Origin: DATKWS01 sp035529435
Lineage (GTDB): Bacteria > Krumholzibacteriota > Krumholzibacteriia > Krumholzibacteriales > Krumholzibacteriaceae
Length of the DNA: 28,051 nt
Direction: 5' to 3'
Assembly (NCBI GenBank): GCA_035529435.1
Contig: DATKWS010000191.1
Coordinates: forward strand, 1-28,051
In this document: piece after piece, positions 23,652 through 28,051 of the stretch
How the letters are laid out: each line of letters opens with the position of its first letter
Numbering within the stretch: position 1 is the first letter of the stretch
Made by a program: the position numbers and the translations under genes
The notes under the pieces: generated by a model
Told to the model about the DNA's origin: nothing
The model's database searches: none
The model's input: the letters and a program-made list of their open reading frames with translations, nothing else

Positions 23652-24145
23652 GTGTTGCACGCATGATACTCGCCGCACTCATCGTCTTCGTGCTTCAGAT
23701 CACGGTTGCGAACGAGATTTCCATAGCCGGTGTGTCTCCCGACCTGATAGTCGTACTTCTGATACTCCTGATAACCGACCGTGATCCGGTCAGCGCCGTC
23801 GTGATCGGGTTCCTGCTCGGATTTCTGCAGGATCTGGGAAATGCATCGTTTCTCGGGATGAACGCACTCGCCAAGTCGATTGTCGCGTATGGCGTCTCGC
23901 GGCTCGGCGGAGATTTTCTCCCGGAAAGTATCGTATTCAGGGCCCTGCTCATCGTTGCCGCTTCCCTGGTGAATGATATCATCGTGCTGATCGTTACGAC
24001 GGGATTCGATGTCATCGAGATCATCGCCTCCTTTTTCAGGTATTCGATCCTCTCGGCCGTTTATGGTGGCATCGTCGGGCTGATTGCGATGGTGGTGGTG
24101 AAAATCATGGGTCCAAGGGTGGTGCGTTCACGTGGCGGCTATTGA
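23648..24145 (+). CDS. mreD: Rod shape-determining protein MreD
   Basis: This 165-residue, highly hydrophobic protein has about five membrane helices. The family pattern is ISPDLIVVLLI (here VSPDLIVVLLILLITDRDP), followed by a GFLLGFLQDLGNASFLGMNAL motif. It starts at GTG 23648 within the mreC stop (GTGA) and overlaps the PBP2 gene by 14 bases. MreD is a small membrane partner of MreC. Tight overlaps on both sides show a single translational unit. Confidence 0.92.
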   Translation: MSVARMILAALIVFVLQITVANEISIAGVSPDLIVVLLILLITDRDPVSAVVIGFLLGFLQDLGNASFLGMNALAKSIVAYGVSRLGGDFLPESIVFRALLIVAASLVNDIIVLIVTTGFDVIEIIASFFRYSILSAVYGGIVGLIAMVVVKIMGPRVVRSRGGY

Positions 24146-26045
24146 ACGTCGTGATGAATCGGTGCTCAATCTACGGTGCGGAGTTATCCTGGCCGTCCTC
24201 GTAGTGATCTTCTCCGTGCTGGGTACTCGCCTGTTCTATCTACAGGTCATCCGGCACCAGCACTACAGCAACCAGGCGCTTTCCAACCGCATGCACCGTG
24301 AACGGATCGTGGCGCCTCGCGGTCTGATCCGTGATCGTCATGGCGCCAAGCTCGTCGTCAATACACCGGTATACACGATCAGCATCTTGCCGGGCAAGAT
24401 CGAGGGCAAGGACTCGAGGCTCAGTCTCGCGTGCCGGTGGCTGGGGATAGACGAGGACACACTGCGCGAGGATGTGGCCGAATGGATCGAGCGGTTCCCG
24501 GACGGCCGCGAGATGACGGTTGTCCAAGCCGCCGATAAGGATCAGATCTCCGTGCTCATGGAGAATCGGGATCTGTTCAACTTCTTCAAACTCGTTATGA
24601 AGCACCGGCGCCAGTACCCCGGCGAGACACTCGCGGCCCACATCCTCGGATACGTCGGAGAGGTGACGGATGAGGATATCAATCGCTCGGGCAAGCTCTA
24701 TCCCGGCGATATCATCGGCAGGACCGGCATAGAGTTCCAGTACGAGCGGTTCCTGCGCGGTATCGACGGCATGCGTGTCGTGCAAATCAGCGCCGAAGGT
24801 GCGCAACTCGGCGAGCTGGAGGGCACGATCGTCAGGGACGGCAAGGAGGAGGTCGTGAGGTCCCGCCCGCCGATTCCGGGCAATGATATCGAGCTGACGA
24901 TCGATCTCGATCTGCAGAGGGCCGTGGAGCGGATATTCGACTGGGAGCGGGGGAGCGTCATCGTGATGGACCCGCGGAGCGGTGAGATACGCGCGGCGGT
25001 GAGCCGTCCCACCTACAACCCCAACATGTTTCATTCGGGGGTCAGTGAAAGAACGTGGAAGAGACTGTACGAGGACCCCGCCAACCCGTTGTTCAACAGG
25101 GTGATGCAGGCGACCTACCCACCCGGATCGGTATTCAAGGTCATAACCGTCTATGCGGGCCTGGTGAACGGCGTGATATCGGCGGGGACGCGCTTTGACC
25201 CGTGTTTCGGGGCCTACAAGTTCGGGATACGCTATTTCGGCTGCTGGAAGCCGGAGGGTCATGGATCACTCGATCTGCACGGCGCGATCGTACGTTCATG
25301 CGACGTATATTTTTACCAGATCGGTGAGCGGCTGACCGCTGATCAATTCGCCGAGGCCGGCGCCCTGTTCGGGCTCGGTGCAAAGACCGGACTTGATCTG
25401 CCGAGCGAGGCGACGGGCATCATACCCGATCATGCATTCTACGACAAACGGTTCGGGAGGGGGAAGTGGACCAAGGGACACCTGTTGAACTATTCGATCG
25501 GCCAGGGAGAGATTCTCACCACACCGATTCAACTGTGCACCATGACCGCGATTCTGGCCAACGGCGGCAAACTGGTGCATCCACATATCGTGCGGCGGAT
25601 AGTCGGGCCGGGCGGCGAGATCGTGCGTGACAACAATCCGGGTGCGTCACCGATTCCCGGCATCGACCGGAGAGCGATGAACCTCATCCGCCGCGCCATG
25701 GAGGATGTGATCGCGGACGAGCACGGCACGGGGCGGGCTTCACGGCTGTTGCAGGTGCGAATTGCGGGGAAAACAGGGACGGCGCAGAATCCCCACGGGG
25801 AGGATCACGCACTGTTCGTCGCATACGCACCGGCTGATGATCCCACGATCGTTCTGACGATCGTCATGGAGAATGCGGGGCACGGAGGCGCGGTGGCCGC
25901 CCCCCTGGCGCGCGAGATCCTGGCGATCTGCTTTCCCGCCGTGGCCGGGGCGTCGGGTGCGCGGGGGGAGGATGGCATGAATGCCGGAAACGGGCGGGAC
26001 GGCGGGTCGTCGTCCCGCGCGGCGCGCGCGGGCGATGAGGATTGA
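24132..26045 (+). CDS. mrdA: Penicillin-binding protein 2 (elongasome transpeptidase)
   Basis: This 637-residue class B PBP starts at GTG 24132 inside mreD. It has an N-terminal anchor (about 18-38) and a pedestal domain with R-G-L-I-x-D-R (near 61-68), then a transpeptidase domain from about 260. The catalytic motifs are complete: Ser333-Val-Phe-Lys336, Ser389-Cys-Asp391 and Lys547-Thr-Gly549. The GTGR.....AGKTGTAQ context is usual for PBP2. The last ~35 residues are a low-complexity tail rich in Gly, Arg, Ala and Asp. It crosslinks new lateral wall with RodA, encoded 17 bases downstream. The length is near that of E. coli PBP2. Confidence 0.95.
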   Translation: MAAIERRDESVLNLRCGVILAVLVVIFSVLGTRLFYLQVIRHQHYSNQALSNRMHRERIVAPRGLIRDRHGAKLVVNTPVYTISILPGKIEGKDSRLSLACRWLGIDEDTLREDVAEWIERFPDGREMTVVQAADKDQISVLMENRDLFNFFKLVMKHRRQYPGETLAAHILGYVGEVTDEDINRSGKLYPGDIIGRTGIEFQYERFLRGIDGMRVVQISAEGAQLGELEGTIVRDGKEEVVRSRPPIPGNDIELTIDLDLQRAVERIFDWERGSVIVMDPRSGEIRAAVSRPTYNPNMFHSGVSERTWKRLYEDPANPLFNRVMQATYPPGSVFKVITVYAGLVNGVISAGTRFDPCFGAYKFGIRYFGCWKPEGHGSLDLHGAIVRSCDVYFYQIGERLTADQFAEAGALFGLGAKTGLDLPSEATGIIPDHAFYDKRFGRGKWTKGHLLNYSIGQGEILTTPIQLCTMTAILANGGKLVHPHIVRRIVGPGGEIVRDNNPGASPIPGIDRRAMNLIRRAMEDVIADEHGTGRASRLLQVRIAGKTGTAQNPHGEDHALFVAYAPADDPTIVLTIVMENAGHGGAVAAPLAREILAICFPAVAGASGARGEDGMNAGNGRDGGSSSRAARAGDED

Positions 26046-26062
26046 AATGAGGGAGACAGCGG

Positions 26063-27331
26063 GTGGTAGAACGATTTTCCCATGATTTCGACTGGCTGAT
26101 CCTCGTCTCCGCACTGGTGCTGATCGGCATGGGACTGCTCACGCTCTACTCGGTCGGGCACGTACCGGGGGAACTCCGCGAGACGTTCCCCGCGGGCGAG
26201 AGTATATTTTTCGAGAAGCAGCTCATCTGGAGCCTGCTGGGACTCGTCGTCATGGCGATCGCCTTCTTTATACCGTTCAGCTACTACGAGAGTACCGCGG
26301 TCGTACTGTACGCCGTCGGGGTAATACTCCTCATCGTCGTCCTCTTTCTCGAAACGGCGAAGGGAGCGAACCGGTGGATCGTTCTCGGTACATTCAGATT
26401 CCAGCCGAGTGAATTCATGAAGATCGCCGTTCTGTTTCTCCTCGCCCGGTTTCTCGCGGAGAAACGAAACAATCCGAACCACCTCAAGGTATTCGCGATC
26501 GCCGCGCTCATCGCGCTGGTGCCCTTCCCGCTCGTCGTGAAACAGCCGGATCTCGGAACTGCGCTCGTCTTTCCCGCTCTTCTGATTCCGATCCTGTACT
26601 GGCGGGGTCTCAACGAGGGCGTGTTGATCATCTTCATATCGTCCGTGGCAGGCGCGTTTTTCACCATCTACAGCAAGTGGTCCCTGGGACCGGACACCTA
26701 CCCGTATCCACTCCTCATTTATCTGCTTTTGATATTCTACGTCGCGTACCGGCGGCGTCGATATCTCCTGCAGGGCATTGCCCTGGTGGGTATCAATCTC
26801 GGTGTCATGCTCATCGTCCCGGTCCTCTGGGACCGGTTGCACGTCTACCAGCAAGGCAGGATTCTCGCGTTTCTCCGGCCCGAATCGGATATCCTCGGGA
26901 GCGGGTGGCAGGTCTACCAATCGAAGGTGGCGATCGGCTCGGGCGGATTCCTGGGGAAGCACTTTCTCCAGGGCACGCAGAAACTGCTCGCCTTTCTCCC
27001 CGAGCGCCACTCGGATTTTGTGTTTTCCGTGCTTTCCGAGGAGTTGGGGTTTCTCGGTTCGCTGCTCGTGATAGTGCTGTTCACCGTCATCGTGGTCCGG
27101 GCCCTCTACCTTGCGGCCAAGGTCAAGAACCGCTTCGCATCGATTGCGGCTATCGGTATCTGCGCATACTTTGCCTTTCACGTCATCATCAACATCGGCA
27201 TGACGGTGGGACTTGCCCCGGTGACCGGTCTGCCGCTCCCCTTCATGAGTTACGGTGGAAGCTCGATGATCGTGAGTTGCTTTTTCATAGGGGTGCTACT
27301 CAATTTCAGCGTCCGTTTCTATGAATACTGA
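26063..27331 (+). CDS. rodA: SEDS glycosyltransferase RodA
   Basis: This 422-residue SEDS protein has about ten membrane helices. The conserved pieces are GANRWI...FQPSEFMKIA (near 100-120), the QSKVAIGSGGFLGKHFLQGT motif, LPERHSDFVFSVLSEELGF and the VTGLPLPFMSYGGSSM loop near the end. RodA polymerises glycan strands from lipid II, paired with PBP2. It starts at GTG 26063, 7 bases after a GAGGGAG. The elongasome-type operon (MreBCD plus PBP2) identifies it as RodA rather than FtsW. The central loop (about 215-235) has a YPYPLLIYLLLIFYVAYRRR stretch that may add a helix pair. Confidence 0.95.
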   Translation: MVERFSHDFDWLILVSALVLIGMGLLTLYSVGHVPGELRETFPAGESIFFEKQLIWSLLGLVVMAIAFFIPFSYYESTAVVLYAVGVILLIVVLFLETAKGANRWIVLGTFRFQPSEFMKIAVLFLLARFLAEKRNNPNHLKVFAIAALIALVPFPLVVKQPDLGTALVFPALLIPILYWRGLNEGVLIIFISSVAGAFFTIYSKWSLGPDTYPYPLLIYLLLIFYVAYRRRRYLLQGIALVGINLGVMLIVPVLWDRLHVYQQGRILAFLRPESDILGSGWQVYQSKVAIGSGGFLGKHFLQGTQKLLAFLPERHSDFVFSVLSEELGFLGSLLVIVLFTVIVVRALYLAAKVKNRFASIAAIGICAYFAFHVIINIGMTVGLAPVTGLPLPFMSYGGSSMIVSCFFIGVLLNFSVRFYEY

Positions 27332-27342
27332 GGGAGTTTGAA

Positions 27343-28051
27343 TTGAAGGATGGAATACATCACCTCCTCGAGCTTGCCGAGCGGCACTCGTGCGAATGCG
27401 AGGTGTACGGCGAATCGGTTCGCCAGTTCAGTGTCGAGGTGCACCGGGGCACCGTCGAATCCATGGAACGTTCGCACGACGCGGGGGTGGGAATACGGCT
27501 CGTACGTGACGGGAGGATCGGTTTCGCCTACACGAGCGATACCGGGCACCGGGGGCTCGGGGAGGCGTTCGAGGAGGCACGGGCGAATGCCGTGTGCAGC
27601 TCGCCGGTCGATGTCGATTGCCTGGCCGACGATCAGGAATGGATTGACCATGGTAATCTCTATCCCCGGGTGCCCCCCGCGGGGGGGGATCACGACAAGG
27701 TGGAACTGGTGCGGGCAATGGAGGCTGCGTGCTTTGGTTTCGACGCGGCCGTAACGAATACGGAGGGGGCCGTGTACCACGAGGTCTGCGGCGATGTCTT
27801 CATCGCGAGCACGCGGGGATTCCACCGATGCGAGAAGAGGGGATTCTGCTCATGCGTCGTTTCCGCCGTCGCCCGGCGGGGGGATGAAGTCCGGACGGGC
27901 TCGTACTACGGGCAGGCGTTGCATCCGGCGGAGATCGACTTCGCCGCGGTCGGCGAACGGGCCGCGGAGCGTGCGGTGAAACTGCTCGGATCGAAACGCA
28001 TCGCAACGGGGCGGTATCCGGTCGTGATCGACGGCACCGCGTTCGTCGACA
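27343..28051 (+). CDS. pmbA: PmbA/TldE-type TldD-family protein, N-terminal part
   Basis: The frame opens at TTG 27343, 6 bases after AGGGAG and 11 bases past the rodA stop, and runs off the window after 236 codons. The product begins KDGIHHLLELAERHS and shows the TldD/PmbA N-terminal pattern: F.VEVHRGTVESMERS, then GVGIRLVRDGRIGFAYTSD. Later blocks are TNTEGAVYHE and AVGERAAERAVKLLGSKRI followed by TGRYPVVIDG, which is closest to PmbA. PmbA (TldE) pairs with TldD in a metalloprotease that trims peptides such as microcin B17 and CcdA. The metal site lies in TldD, which is not in view. There is no ATG near the true start, so it is easy to miss. Confidence 0.85.
   Translation, partial: MKDGIHHLLELAERHSCECEVYGESVRQFSVEVHRGTVESMERSHDAGVGIRLVRDGRIGFAYTSDTGHRGLGEAFEEARANAVCSSPVDVDCLADDQEWIDHGNLYPRVPPAGGDHDKVELVRAMEAACFGFDAAVTNTEGAVYHEVCGDVFIASTRGFHRCEKRGFCSCVVSAVARRGDEVRTGSYYGQALHPAEIDFAAVGERAAERAVKLLGSKRIATGRYPVVIDGTAFVD

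Noticed and set aside
25805..27181. Long minus-strand open frame (458 codons) antisense to rodA and the PBP2 end
   Set aside because: Charged shadow product; rodA on the + strand is certain.
1..28051. tRNA, rRNA, CRISPR arrays, insertion sequences, attachment sites
   Set aside because: No cloverleaf-like run, spaced direct repeats, transposase motif or terminal inverted repeats were seen in the intergenic stretches read on both strands.

Overview
The window is a gene-dense, GC-rich stretch of bacterial chromosome. Every supported gene lies on the + strand. The organism is a diderm: the window encodes outer-membrane barrels, ExbB/ExbD/TonB, a TolC-type channel and a lipoprotein. It probably belongs to the FCB (Fibrobacterota-Chlorobiota-Bacteroidota) assemblage or a neighbouring candidate phylum. 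The basis is a PorV/PorQ-like barrel, a secreted protein with a FlgD-like/type IX-style C-terminal domain, and two GWxTD-domain proteins, all typical of that group. The sequence alone does not fix the phylum. GTG and TTG starts are common. No tRNA, rRNA, CRISPR array or insertion sequence was seen.

Region 1 (1-5.7 kb): the end of a secreted protein with a C-terminal sorting-type domain, a PorV-like barrel and a large GWxTD protein. After an intergenic promoter come ExbB, two ExbD paralogues and TonB, closed by a good terminator. Region 2 (6-12 kb): a TolC-type channel, an ABC ATPase, a MacA-type adaptor and two MacB/FtsX-type permeases, which together make a split MacAB-TolC-like tripartite transporter. 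Region 3 (12-18 kb): behind a good sigma70-like promoter, a second GWxTD protein, a family 5 peptide-binding lipoprotein, DppB- and DppC-type permeases (no ATPase genes beside them) and an NlpC/P60 peptidase with SH3-like domains. This resembles a murein-peptide uptake and degradation unit.

Region 4 (18-19.6 kb): a single outer-membrane beta-barrel gene with a perfect -35 box, an A-tract UP-like element, a structured leader of about 280 bases and a strong terminator. It looks like a very highly expressed major outer-membrane protein. Region 5 (19.7-28 kb): a rhomboid protease with a C-terminal helical repeat region, RadC, then the elongasome set MreB, MreC, MreD, PBP2 and RodA, and finally the start of a PmbA/TldE-type protein cut by the window end.

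The common theme is the cell envelope: export and energisation across two membranes, peptide recovery from the wall, and rod-shape wall synthesis. No gene family here is wholly unfamiliar. The least understood parts are the two GWxTD proteins and how they relate to the transport genes beside them, and the untyped major barrel with its structured leader.
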